Assembly: GCF_029919115.1 (NCBI RefSeq)
Contig: NZ_CP123990.1
Location: 2,108,001-2,172,000, forward strand
Length of the DNA: 64,000 nucleotides
Source of the DNA: Variovorax paradoxus
GTDB lineage: Bacteria; Pseudomonadota; Gammaproteobacteria; Burkholderiales; Burkholderiaceae_C
Direction of reading: 5' to 3'
The position numbers were made by a program, and so were the translations under genes. Numbering within the stretch: position 1 is the stretch's first letter; each line of letters opens with the position of its first letter. The notes under the pieces are model-generated. The model was not told the DNA's origin. It did not search any database and saw nothing but the letters and a program-made list of their open reading frames with translations. This document shows, piece by piece, positions 17,035 through 25,771 of this stretch.

Positions 17035-17730
17035 ATGACCGCCGACATCATCGAAATCTCACGCCTTGCACTGCACGACCAGGTAGCTTCGCGCCTGCGC
17101 ACGATGCTCGTCGAAGGGCACATTGCTCCGGGCGCAAAGCTCAACGAGCGCGAGCTGTGCCTGCAGCTGCGCGTGTCGCGCACGCCGCTGCGCGAGGCCA
17201 TCAAGCTGCTGGCGGCCGAAGGGCTGGTCGACCTGCTGCCCAACCGCGGCGCCGTGGCGGTCAAGCTCACCGAAGCCGACGTGCTCAACACCTTCGAAGT
17301 GCTGGCCATGCTCGAAGGCATGTCGGGCGAGCTGGCGGCCAAGCGCATTACCGATGAAGAACTGGCCGAGGTGCGCGCGCTGCACTACGAAATGATGGCC
17401 TGCTTCGCGCGGCGCGATCTCTCGGGCTACTACCGCCTCAATGCGCGCATTCACACCGCCATCAACGAGGCCGCGGGAAACCCGGTGCTGGCCAGCACCT
17501 ACCGTTCCATCAATGCCCGCGTGCAGTCGCTGCGCTTTCGCACCAACCAGAACGACGCCAAGTGGAAGCATGCGGTCGAAGAGCATGAGCAGATGGTCAA
17601 CGCGCTGGCCACGCGCGACGCACCGGCAATGCGCAAGGTGATGGTCGCGCACCTCATGCGCAAGCGCGACACGGTGCTGGAGCTGATGCGCGCCGGCGAA
17701 ATCTACCCACAGACCCACAAAGCGAGCTGA
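17035..17730 (+). CDS. GntR family regulator, FadR/FCD subgroup
   Basis: A 231-residue regulator. The winged helix domain occupies about residues 8-75 (LHDQVASRLRTMLVEGHIAP, RELCLQLRVSRTPLREAIKL, LLPNRG), and an all-helical FCD ligand domain follows with the metal-ligand pattern of RLNARIHTAINEAAGN and HEQMVNALATRD. FCD proteins usually sense organic acids. The ATG at 17035 follows CGAGGGAAACAGAC. The gene is nine bases before the FAD/Fe-S dehydrogenase gene, so regulator and enzyme are co-transcribed, and divergent from the aminotransferase. Confidence 0.92.
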   Translation: MTADIIEISRLALHDQVASRLRTMLVEGHIAPGAKLNERELCLQLRVSRTPLREAIKLLAAEGLVDLLPNRGAVAVKLTEADVLNTFEVLAMLEGMSGELAAKRITDEELAEVRALHYEMMACFARRDLSGYYRLNARIHTAINEAAGNPVLASTYRSINARVQSLRFRTNQNDAKWKHAVEEHEQMVNALATRDAPAMRKVMVAHLMRKRDTVLELMRAGEIYPQTHKAS

Positions 17731-17739
17731 CCCCACACC

Positions 17740-20700
17740 ATGCGCGTCGATCCCGCCAGCCACATCCAGCCCGCCGGAACCGTTCTTCCGCCCAATGAAA
17801 CTTGCGATGCGCTCGCACGCCGGCTGCGCGCCGAAACGCAGGGCGAGGTGCTGTTCGACGACGGCTCGCGCGGGCGCTACGCCACCGATGCGTCGATCTA
17901 CCAGATCATGCCCGTGGGCGCGTTCGTGCCGACCAACGACCAGGACATTGCAACGGCCATCGACATTGCGCGCGAGCTGAAGGTGCCCGTGCTCGCGCGT
18001 GGCGGCGGCACCAGCCAGTGCGGCCAGACCACCGGCGCCGCACTGGTCATCGACAACAGCAAGCACTTCCGCCGCGTGCTCGACGTGAACGTGGAAGAGG
18101 GCACCGCCACCGTCGAGCCCGGCCTGGTGCTCGACCACCTGAACGCGCAGCTCAAGCCGCACGGCCTGTGGTACCCGGTCGATGTGTCGACCAGCGCGCA
18201 GGCCACGCTGGGCGGCATGGCCGGCAACAACTCCTGCGGCTCGCGCTCCATTGCCTACGGCAACATGGTGCACAACGTACTGGGCGCGAGCGCCTGGCTT
18301 TCGAGCGGCGAGCTGGTGGAGTTTGGCCCACAGGCCACGTTGGGCCCGCGCGCGGATGGCATTGCGCAGTTCGTGCACGGGCTGGCCGTCGAGCATCGCG
18401 AACAGATCCACGCCAACTGGCCCAAGGTGCTGCGCCGCGTGGCCGGCTACAACCTCGACATCTTCGACAACCAGAACGAGCGGCCCTATACCGCCGACGG
18501 CAGCGTGAACCTTGCGCACCTGCTGATCGGCGCGGAAGGCACGCTGGCCTATACGAAGAGCCTGAAGCTCAAGCTCGCGCCGCTGCCGCGCGCCAAGGTG
18601 CTGGGCATCGTGAATTTTCCGACCTTCCATTCGGCCATGGATGCGGCGCAGCACATCGTGAAGCTCGGCCCCACGGCGGTGGAGCTGGTCGACCGCACGA
18701 TGATCGAGCTGAGCCTTGCCAACCCGGCCTTCAAGCCCACGGTGGAAACGGCGCTGATCGGCAAGCCGGCGGCCATTCTGCTGGTGGAGTTTGCGGGTGC
18801 TGAAAAGGCCGGGCTGCTGCCGCGGCTCAAGCAACTTGTCGAGCTCATGGGCGACCTGGGGCTGCCCGGCAGCGTGGTCGAAATGCCCGACGACGCGCGC
18901 CAGAAAAACCTGTGGGAAGTGCGCAAGGCCGGCCTCAACATCATGATGAGCCTGAAGGGCGACGGCAAGCCGGTGAGCTTCATCGAAGACTGCGCCGTGC
19001 CGCTCGAGCACCTGGCCGAATACACCGACGCGCTGACCGAAGTGTTCGCCCGGTACGGCAGCCGCGGCACCTGGTATGCGCATGCTTCAGTAGGCACGCT
19101 GCACGTGCGGCCGATTCTCGACATGCGCGCAGACGGCGGCGCCAAGATGCGAGCCATTGCCGAAGAAGCCGCCGCGCTGGTGCGCAAATACAAGGGCGCC
19201 TTCAGCGGTGAGCATGGCGACGGCCTGTGCCGCGGCGAATGGATCGAATGGCAGTTCGGCCCCGCCATCAACGAGGCGTTTCGCGCCATCAAGCAAAAGC
19301 TCGATCCGGCCAATCTTTTCAACCCCGGCAAGATCATCGATACGCCGCGCATGGACGACGGCGCGCTGTTCCGCTTTGCGCCGCCCACCGCGCCCAAGCC
19401 CTACAAGCGCATCGAACTCAAGCCCGTGCTCGACTGGTCGGTCTGGAACGTCAACGCCGATCCGGTGACCGAGCAGACCACCGCGCCCGGTACCGGGGGT
19501 GACAGCACGGGCGGCCTGGCCAAGGCCGCGGAAATGTGCAACAACAACGGCCACTGCAGAAAGTTCGACGCCGGCACCATGTGTCCGAGCTACCGCGTGA
19601 CGCGCGACGAGCAGCACCTGACGCGCGGCCGTGCCAACACGCTGCGGCTAGCCCTCTCGGGTCAGCTCGGCGCCGACGCCTTCACCAGCGAAGAGATGCA
19701 CGAGACCATGGACCTGTGCGTCGGCTGCAAGGGCTGCAAGCGCGACTGCCCGACCGGCGTGGACATGGCGAAGATGAAGATCGAGTTTCTCGACCACTAC
19801 AAGAAGCGCCACGGCTACACGCTGAAGGACAAGATCGTGGCGTACATGCCCGACTACGCGCACAAGGCCAGCCGCTTGCCGTGGCTCATGAACCTGCGCA
19901 ACACCTTGCCCGGCGCAGCCTGGCTGGGCGAAAAGCTGCTGGGTTTTTCCGCACGACGATCGCTGCCCGAATGGCGCTCCGACACCTTCTGGCGCACCAA
20001 GGCCGACCTGCACGGCATGTTCGCCAGCCGCGAGGCGGTGCTTTCGGTACAGGCCAGCGGCGGCAAGGCCGCGGTGCTTTTCGTCGACACCTTCAACGGC
20101 ACTTTCGAAAGCGAGAACGCGCTGGCCGCAGCGCGCGTACTCAAGGCCGCGGGCTACACGCTGCACACGGTCGAGAAGAGCGGCGGGCACTACTGCTGCG
20201 GCCGCACCTTCCTGGCGAGCGGCATGGTTGCGGAAGCCAAGCGCCGCGCCGGGGCACTGATCGATGCGCTCAGGCCGCTGGCCGATGCGGGCATTCCCAT
20301 CGTCGGGCTCGAGCCCTCATGCCTGCTCACGCTGCGCGACGAAACCCTGGTGATGGGCTTCGGCAAGAAGGCCGAGGTGGTCGCCAGGCAGGCGCTGCTG
20401 TTCGAAGAGTTCATTGCGCGCGAGTTGAAGGCCGGCCGCTTTGCGCTTGCGCTCACGCCCGCCACGGCACCGATCCTGCTGCACGGCCATTGCCACCAGA
20501 AGGCCTTTGGCGCCGTGAGCCCGGTGCTGGAGGTGCTGCGGCTCATTCCCGGCGCCGAGCCCGAACTGATCGAAAGCTCATGCTGCGGCATGGCGGGGAG
20601 CTTTGGCTACGAGGCGCGCCATATCGACGTATCGATGCAGATGGCAGAGGCCAGCCTGCTGCCGGCGATCCGCGCCAAGCCCGGCGCAACAGTGGTGGCC

Positions 20701-20808
20701 GACGGCACCAGCTGCCGCCACCAGATCGGCGACGGCGCGCAGCGCGAAGCCGTGCACGTGGCCGTGCTGCTGGAGCGGCACCTGGCACCGCAAGCCACAG
20801 TCGGTTGA
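17740..20808 (+). CDS. FAD-binding and Fe-S oxidoreductase, YdiJ-like (D-2-hydroxy acid dehydrogenase)
   Basis: A 1022-residue multidomain enzyme of the size of E. coli YdiJ. The N-terminal FAD-binding PCMH domain has LARGGGTSQCGQTT and STSAQATLGGMAGNNSCGSR; an FAD-oxidase C-terminal domain follows, with SGEHGDGLCRGEW. Two cysteine clusters, CNNNGHCRKFDAGTMCPS and CVGCKGCKRDCP (Cys660/663/666/670), bind Fe-S. The C-terminus has two CCG domains (GHYCCGRTFL, ESSCCGMAGSFG). Such enzymes oxidise D-lactate, D-2-hydroxyglutarate or glycolate and pass electrons toward quinone. With the divergent glyoxylate aminotransferase, glycolate-type substrates are plausible but not shown. Confidence 0.88.
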   Translation: MRVDPASHIQPAGTVLPPNETCDALARRLRAETQGEVLFDDGSRGRYATDASIYQIMPVGAFVPTNDQDIATAIDIARELKVPVLARGGGTSQCGQTTGAALVIDNSKHFRRVLDVNVEEGTATVEPGLVLDHLNAQLKPHGLWYPVDVSTSAQATLGGMAGNNSCGSRSIAYGNMVHNVLGASAWLSSGELVEFGPQATLGPRADGIAQFVHGLAVEHREQIHANWPKVLRRVAGYNLDIFDNQNERPYTADGSVNLAHLLIGAEGTLAYTKSLKLKLAPLPRAKVLGIVNFPTFHSAMDAAQHIVKLGPTAVELVDRTMIELSLANPAFKPTVETALIGKPAAILLVEFAGAEKAGLLPRLKQLVELMGDLGLPGSVVEMPDDARQKNLWEVRKAGLNIMMSLKGDGKPVSFIEDCAVPLEHLAEYTDALTEVFARYGSRGTWYAHASVGTLHVRPILDMRADGGAKMRAIAEEAAALVRKYKGAFSGEHGDGLCRGEWIEWQFGPAINEAFRAIKQKLDPANLFNPGKIIDTPRMDDGALFRFAPPTAPKPYKRIELKPVLDWSVWNVNADPVTEQTTAPGTGGDSTGGLAKAAEMCNNNGHCRKFDAGTMCPSYRVTRDEQHLTRGRANTLRLALSGQLGADAFTSEEMHETMDLCVGCKGCKRDCPTGVDMAKMKIEFLDHYKKRHGYTLKDKIVAYMPDYAHKASRLPWLMNLRNTLPGAAWLGEKLLGFSARRSLPEWRSDTFWRTKADLHGMFASREAVLSVQASGGKAAVLFVDTFNGTFESENALAAARVLKAAGYTLHTVEKSGGHYCCGRTFLASGMVAEAKRRAGALIDALRPLADAGIPIVGLEPSCLLTLRDETLVMGFGKKAEVVARQALLFEEFIARELKAGRFALALTPATAPILLHGHCHQKAFGAVSPVLEVLRLIPGAEPELIESSCCGMAGSFGYEARHIDVSMQMAEASLLPAIRAKPGATVVADGTSCRHQIGDGAQREAVHVAVLLERHLAPQATVG

Positions 20809-20839
20809 ACGGCCTGCGCGGCTGGCACAAAATGGCGCA

Positions 20840-21418
20840 ATGAACGATGAAGCATCGGCGACAACACCGGCAGTTGCGGCAGACCTCGGCTTCGCGCTGT
20901 TCGACACCGCAATAGGCACCTGCGCGCTCGCGTGGGGCCCGCGCGGGCTCATCGGCGTGCAGTTGCCAGAAGAAAGCGGGGCGCCCGCAACCCGCGCACG
21001 CATGCGGCGCCGCTTTCCGGATCTTGCCGAGGCGGAGCCGCCCGAGAGCGCGCAAAAGGCTGTCGCGGCCATTCAGGCGCTGCTGCAAGGCGCGCCCGAC
21101 GACTTGGCAAATGTCGAGCTCGACATGAGCCGCGTGTCGGAATTCCATCAACGCATCTATGCCATCGCCCGCCGCATTCCGCCTGGCCAGACGCGCACCT
21201 ATGGCGAAATTGCGGCCGAGCTGGGCGACAAGGGCCTTTCGCGCGCGGTAGGGCAGGCCATGGGCCACAACCCCTTCGCGCCGGTGGTGCCGTGCCATCG
21301 GGTGCTGGCCGCGGGCAACAAGCCCGGCGGCTTTTCGGCGGGCGGCGGCGCGCTGACAAAGCTGCGCATGCTCGGCATCGAGGGCGCGCGGCCGAACGGC
21401 ATGGCGTCGCTTTTCTAG
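20840..21418 (+). CDS. ogt: Methylated-DNA--protein-cysteine methyltransferase
   Basis: A 192-residue repair protein. The active site VPCHRV places the methyl-accepting cysteine at residue 152; PPGQTRTYGEIA and SRAVGQAMGHNP are the DNA-binding and Asn-hinge segments. The short N-terminal domain lacks the Ada cysteines, so this is the Ogt/AGT type. It repairs O6-alkylguanine by suicidal alkyl transfer. The ATG (20840) lies 31 bases after the dehydrogenase stop, with no strong ribosome site, so readthrough transcription is possible. Confidence 0.92.
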   Translation: MNDEASATTPAVAADLGFALFDTAIGTCALAWGPRGLIGVQLPEESGAPATRARMRRRFPDLAEAEPPESAQKAVAAIQALLQGAPDDLANVELDMSRVSEFHQRIYAIARRIPPGQTRTYGEIAAELGDKGLSRAVGQAMGHNPFAPVVPCHRVLAAGNKPGGFSAGGGALTKLRMLGIEGARPNGMASLF

Positions 21419-21447
21419 AAAAAACGGCGAAAGATCAAATCACATTC

Positions 21448-22062
21448 ATGACCCACGCCATCGAAACCACCGAGCAGCTCGAAGCACTTTTCGGCCAGCC
21501 CGGCGAAGCCTCGCTCAAGAAAGAAGTGCAGTACCTGCACCCGGCCTACCAGGCGTTGATTGCCGCGTCTCCGTTTGCGGTGCTCGCCACCTGCGGCCCT
21601 GGCGGCCTCGATGCTTCGCCGCGCGGCGACGCGCCGGGCTTTGTGATCGTGCAAGACGAGAAAACCTTGCTGCTGCCGGAGCGACGCGGCAACAACCGCA
21701 TCGACAGCCTTCGCAATATCGTGGGTGACTCGCGTGTGGCACTGCTGTTTCTTATTCCGGGCGTTGGCGAAACCTTGCGCGTGAACGGTAACGCGCGCAT
21801 CACGGTGGCGCCCGAACTCATGGCACGCTTTGCGGTGGAAGGCAAGCTGCCGCAGTGCGTGATCGAGGTTCGGGTCGAAACCGTCTTCTTTCAATGCGCG
21901 CGCGCCATACAGCGCTCGAAGCTGTGGGCACCGCTGCCGGCCGACCAGCCACGCGAGGTGCCCACGCCCGGCGCCATCCTGTCGGCGCTGACCGATGCTG
22001 CGTTCGACGGCGCAACCTACGACCGCGAGTTGCCCGCGAGGCAGCGCGCTACCTTGTACTAG
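21448..22062 (+). CDS. Pyridoxamine 5'-phosphate oxidase family protein (MSMEG_1061-like)
   Basis: A 204-residue split-barrel flavoprotein. FAVLATCGPGGLDASPRGDA is the FMN/F420-binding strand pair and LLPERRGNNRIDSLRNIV is the conserved RxGNxRxDSLxNI motif of the MSMEG_1061 group. These proteins probably reduce small molecules with a flavin, but no substrate is established. The gene follows ogt by 29 bases and likely shares its transcript. It is convergent with the small secreted-protein gene (11-base gap). Confidence 0.85.
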   Translation: MTHAIETTEQLEALFGQPGEASLKKEVQYLHPAYQALIAASPFAVLATCGPGGLDASPRGDAPGFVIVQDEKTLLLPERRGNNRIDSLRNIVGDSRVALLFLIPGVGETLRVNGNARITVAPELMARFAVEGKLPQCVIEVRVETVFFQCARAIQRSKLWAPLPADQPREVPTPGAILSALTDAAFDGATYDRELPARQRATLY

Positions 22063-22073
22063 CGGGGTAGGGG

Positions 22074-22481
22074 TTAGCGGCCAGGGGGCAGGTGCTTCGC
22101 GCGCAAGGCGGCGGTAGTCACCGGAACATGCACGTTCCAGGCCTTGTGGGGCGGCGCAACCTGCGCGCAGCTGACCATCACATTCCGTCCCGTCATGCCG
22201 TAGCTGCGGGGCGTCCATTGTGTCTTGAGAGGAACCGCGCACCTGGCGACGAGGATCTTCAAGTTGGGATCGAGCGCGACCCCCTCGCCACGCCCGGCTG
22301 CGTTCTCCCTGGCGACAAAGCCGCGGGCTTCTTCCCGTATCTCGTACAGGCCGTGAATTTCGGCGGTGGAGCGGGCGTCTTCAATGCTCCACGAAGCCAG
22401 GCAGGGCGCAGATGCAACCAGCAGCACAAGAGGCGCGAGCAAGGTCGGAAACCCGCGCCCGGCAGCAGCGTGCTTCCTCAT
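22074..22481 (-). CDS. Small secreted protein of unknown function, coupled to M48 protease
   Basis: A 135-residue protein with a signal peptide (positive start MRKHAAAGR, hydrophobic LLAPLVLLVASAP, cleavage probable after CLA). The mature part has two cysteines (LVARCAVPL and VMVSCAQV) that could form a disulphide, and the segment HVPVTTAALRAKHLPPG at the C-terminus. The start ATG overlaps the stop of the M48 protease gene by four bases (ATGA), so translation is coupled. I do not recognise the family; a periplasmic partner, inhibitor or substrate of the protease is possible. Confidence 0.7.
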   Translation of the reverse strand: MRKHAAAGRGFPTLLAPLVLLVASAPCLASWSIEDARSTAEIHGLYEIREEARGFVARENAAGRGEGVALDPNLKILVARCAVPLKTQWTPRSYGMTGRNVMVSCAQVAPPHKAWNVHVPVTTAALRAKHLPPGR

Positions 22482-24337
22482 TCCTGCTTGGACGCCGCCT
22501 GCTCCGCCCTCATGATCTGGTGCCGCTGCCAATAGCGGCCGACAACGCCCTTGAAGTTTTCCTTCTGCTTGCCGAGACCGCCCACCTTTACCTTGGTGGT
22601 GCGCGCCCCCAGCATGCCCTTGTCGTGGTGTGTCACGACCAGCACATCGCCGAAGGTGTTGTCCTGGTAGGTGAGGTCCTTGACCTCGTCCCATCCGATG
22701 GTCGAGCCGCCGTCGACGCTCTGGTGCAGGCCCTCGTAGCTCACCTGCACGCTTTCATCGTTCTTCAGCGCAAACTCTACCGGCGGAAAGTGGCGCAGCA
22801 CCACGGCGCGCTCTTCTTCCGTGGCGGGTTCGTAGCGGTAGGCAAGGCTCAGCTCGTGGTTCTGCACGAAGCGCTGCTCATAGTCGCTCCACAGGCGCGC
22901 CTCGATGTCGGCGGCAGTTTCGATCTCGTCGGCCCACGAGGCCTGCGGCGCGGTCGAGACGATGGTGCCGTAGTCGCTTTCGGGCACGTGATGCCCCACG
23001 TTGCGCATGCGCTCCAAGAGCGGCGGGTGAGTGTCGTAGGGGTGCGGCACGTCGGCGGTTTTCATCGTCTCGATGAACGCCTCCGAGCCCGCATACGGCG
23101 GCAGGCCCGCGGCCACGAAGCCGGCAATGCCGAGCGCCCCGTCATGCTGGCGGTTGTGCTCGAAGAGCTTCTGCTCCACGTCGCTGCGGTAGCTGGCATA
23201 GGCCGAAATCTTGATGAGCGACTGCACGATGGCGTTCGGCGCCGTCAGGCCCGCGGAGACGCGGTCGGCCTTGAATTCGCGCTCGCGGCTGTCGCGCGCC
23301 AGGGCAAACGAAAAGATCATGCGATACAGGCGCAGCAAGAAGTGCGCAACGATGGTCAGCCCGCCGCTGCGCATTTCCCAGGTGTATTGGTCGAACTGCT
23401 GCAGCTTGGGGCCGAGTGCGGCGCTGCTTCGGGTGTCGCCGCCGCCCAGGTGGGCCAGCTCGTGCGCGAGCACCGCATCGGCTTCGGTCTGGTCGAGTAC
23501 GCGCAGCAGCGGAATGCTCACGAACAGCGTGCGGCCGTGCAGGGTCTGGCCGCGAACATCGCAGGGTGTCTCGGTCACGAAAAAGTTGGTGTCGATGCCG
23601 GCAACGATGTGGTCGGGCGGCGTGGTCTTCACGCGGGCGGCCAGTTCGCGGATGCGGTTCCACAAACGCGGCGCATCGGCTTCGGCAACCACTTCGCCTT
23701 CGATCACGTTGCCGAAGGGCAGCTTCTTGAACAGCGTGTAGATCGCATAGAAAACAGCCACCGCAGCCGCAATGCCGGCAATGGCGATCAGCTTGACGTA
23801 GTAGCGCTCCATGAAGTACGCGGTGAGCCAGAAGGACAGCCACACCAGCATGGAGCTCTGCAGCACGACTTCGACCGCGCTGGATAGCGTCATGAGCCGC
23901 CAGCCCGCCACAAAGCTGGCATAGCGAAGACCGCGGTTGGCAAAGGCGAGGGCGCCCAGCACAAGCGCGGCTGCCAGCAGCGCCGCGCCGAGCGCCAGCG
24001 TCCAGATGGCGGCGCGGTCGGCCCAATGGAACTGCCATTGCATCGAATAGGGCTTGCACACCTGGTCGTGAAAGTCCTTGTCTTCAGGCGCCGTGGCGCT
24101 GCAAGCCTTGGACAGCGGGTGGCTGCGATAGAACTCGGTGGTCTGCGCCTTGTCGCCGGCGGACAGGCGGGTGTCGGAAGCGATGCGCGCTTCGATTGCC
24201 TGCAAGAACTCGGCGTCTTGCGAGCGCAGCGCATATTCGGTGAAAACCAGGGTCGCCGCCGGAATGGCGAAGAGCGACACCAGCGTCAGTAGAAACACGC
24301 GAAAAAGGTCTTTATGGATCGTGCGCGCGACGGCCAT
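22478..24337 (-). CDS. Membrane-bound M48 family metallopeptidase
   Basis: A 619-residue zinc protease. One helix near residues 12-34, then a periplasmic-like loop with two Cys, and helices around 110-135, 160-178 and 182-203 precede the catalytic domain. HELAH (292-296) supplies two zinc ligands and the glutamate of REREFKAD (Glu354) the third. About 200 residues follow the protease domain; they include the strand-rich segment VQVSYEGLHQSVDGGSTIGW that looks like a small PH/YcxB-type domain. A very good ribosome site (GGAGGGAG) precedes the ATG. It is divergent from a Bcr-type pump and coupled to the small secreted protein downstream. Confidence 0.85.
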   Translation of the reverse strand: MAVARTIHKDLFRVFLLTLVSLFAIPAATLVFTEYALRSQDAEFLQAIEARIASDTRLSAGDKAQTTEFYRSHPLSKACSATAPEDKDFHDQVCKPYSMQWQFHWADRAAIWTLALGAALLAAALVLGALAFANRGLRYASFVAGWRLMTLSSAVEVVLQSSMLVWLSFWLTAYFMERYYVKLIAIAGIAAAVAVFYAIYTLFKKLPFGNVIEGEVVAEADAPRLWNRIRELAARVKTTPPDHIVAGIDTNFFVTETPCDVRGQTLHGRTLFVSIPLLRVLDQTEADAVLAHELAHLGGGDTRSSAALGPKLQQFDQYTWEMRSGGLTIVAHFLLRLYRMIFSFALARDSREREFKADRVSAGLTAPNAIVQSLIKISAYASYRSDVEQKLFEHNRQHDGALGIAGFVAAGLPPYAGSEAFIETMKTADVPHPYDTHPPLLERMRNVGHHVPESDYGTIVSTAPQASWADEIETAADIEARLWSDYEQRFVQNHELSLAYRYEPATEEERAVVLRHFPPVEFALKNDESVQVSYEGLHQSVDGGSTIGWDEVKDLTYQDNTFGDVLVVTHHDKGMLGARTTKVKVGGLGKQKENFKGVVGRYWQRHQIMRAEQAASKQE

Positions 24338-24547
24338 GGGTACTCCCTCCAGGAGACAGTTGTTGTGAATCGTTGTAAATATCCGGGAAGCCGATAGCGT
24401 AGCGTCCGTTTGCTTTCTTGCGAATATCGGACAGCGCCCAGGCAAGCGGCGCGAATACCAAGTTCGTACTCTTTGTTCAGAATTAGCAACGGCCCGGCGG
24501 CGACCCCACGCCTGCACCGTTCGCCGGGCTTGGCGACAATCCGTCCA

Positions 24548-25771
24548 ATGCGTTCTTCTCCCTTCTTCAAGATGGCCCTGCTGCTGGGCCTGCTCTCCGC
24601 CATCGGCCCCTTCGCCATCGACATGTACCTGCCCGCGCTGCCGGCGATCGGGCAAAGCCTGCACGCCGACATCGGCGCGGTGCAAATGAGCCTTACGGCA
24701 TTTTTTCTCTCGCTGGGTGCGGGCCAGCTGCTGTACGGGCCGGTCTCGGACATGGTCGGTCGCAAGCCGCCGCTCTATGCCGGGCTGGTGCTGTTCGCGC
24801 TTGCGAGCATCGGCTGCGCACTGGCCACCGACATCCAGGCGCTGATCGTGCTGCGCTTTGTGCAGGGCCTGGGCGCTGCCGCGGGCATGGCGATTCCGCG
24901 CGCGGTGGTGCGCGACCTGCACACCGGCACCGACGCGGCACGGCTGATGTCGCTGCTGATGCTGGTTTTCAGCGTGTCGCCCATCCTCGCGCCGCTGGCG
25001 GGCAGCGCCGTGATTGCGGTGGCGGGCTGGCGCGGCGTGTTCTGGGCCGTGACCATTGCCGCTGCCGCCGGCCTTGCAATGATGGTTGCGCAGCTGCAGG
25101 AAACGCGGCCGCCGTCAGAGCGTGTTGAAAGCAGCCTGGGCAGCGCCTTGTCGGCCTACTGGCTGCTGCTGCGCGACTGGCACTACCTCGGGCTGGTGTT
25201 CATCGGCGGCTTTGCGCTGGCCGGCTTTTTCACGTACCTGGCGAATTCGTCGTTCGTGATGATCGACCACTACGGCCTGTCGCCCACGATGTACAGCGTG
25301 GCCTTCGGCGTGAACGCGGCGGCCTTCATCGGCGCCTCCCAGTTCACCGGTTCGCTCGGCGAGCGCTTCGGGCTGGTGGGCCTCGTCAAGTTTGGCGTGG
25401 TGGCCTCGTGCACGGCCATGGTCGCCATGTTCATCTGCTTTGCGACGGGCGGCGACAGCTTTTGGGTGCTGGTCGTTCTCTACTTCATTGCCTCGGGCTT
25501 CATGGGGCTGGTGATTCCGACCACCGGCGTGCTGGCGCTCGAAATGCACGGCGCCATTGCCGGCACGGCCTCGGCGTTGCTCGGTACGTTGCAGATGCTG
25601 ACCGGCGCGCTGGCCATGGCGGTGGTGGGCCTGTTTACCGACGGGCGCCCGCTGCCCATGGTGGCCGGCATGGCCGGCGGCGCGCTGATTGCGCTGGTGC
25701 TGACCTGGCTCACGCTGGGGCGCGTGCCTTCGCAGCCCACGCGTAACGCACACGGAGCGCAAGAGGCTTGA
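24548..25771 (+). CDS. Bcr/CflA family drug efflux MFS transporter
   Basis: A 407-residue, 12-helix DHA1 transporter. LLSAIGPFAIDMYLPALPAI is the Bcr/CflA hallmark first helix and GPVSDMVGRKP the conserved loop 2-3 motif; VQGLGAAAGMAIPRAVVRD is the motif at helix 4. It would export drugs or sulfonamide/bicyclomycin-like compounds with protons. The 210-base divergent gap with the M48 gene is comparatively AT-rich around 24360-24490 and probably holds both promoters. The stop overlaps the TTG start of the next MFS gene. Confidence 0.9.
   Translation: MRSSPFFKMALLLGLLSAIGPFAIDMYLPALPAIGQSLHADIGAVQMSLTAFFLSLGAGQLLYGPVSDMVGRKPPLYAGLVLFALASIGCALATDIQALIVLRFVQGLGAAAGMAIPRAVVRDLHTGTDAARLMSLLMLVFSVSPILAPLAGSAVIAVAGWRGVFWAVTIAAAAGLAMMVAQLQETRPPSERVESSLGSALSAYWLLLRDWHYLGLVFIGGFALAGFFTYLANSSFVMIDHYGLSPTMYSVAFGVNAAAFIGASQFTGSLGERFGLVGLVKFGVVASCTAMVAMFICFATGGDSFWVLVVLYFIASGFMGLVIPTTGVLALEMHGAIAGTASALLGTLQMLTGALAMAVVGLFTDGRPLPMVAGMAGGALIALVLTWLTLGRVPSQPTRNAHGAQEA

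Noticed and set aside
17059..19083. Minus-strand open frame (674 codons) opposite gntR and the FAD/Fe-S dehydrogenase
   Set aside because: Both plus-strand genes have complete family motifs; the antisense product has a His/Arg-rich shadow composition.
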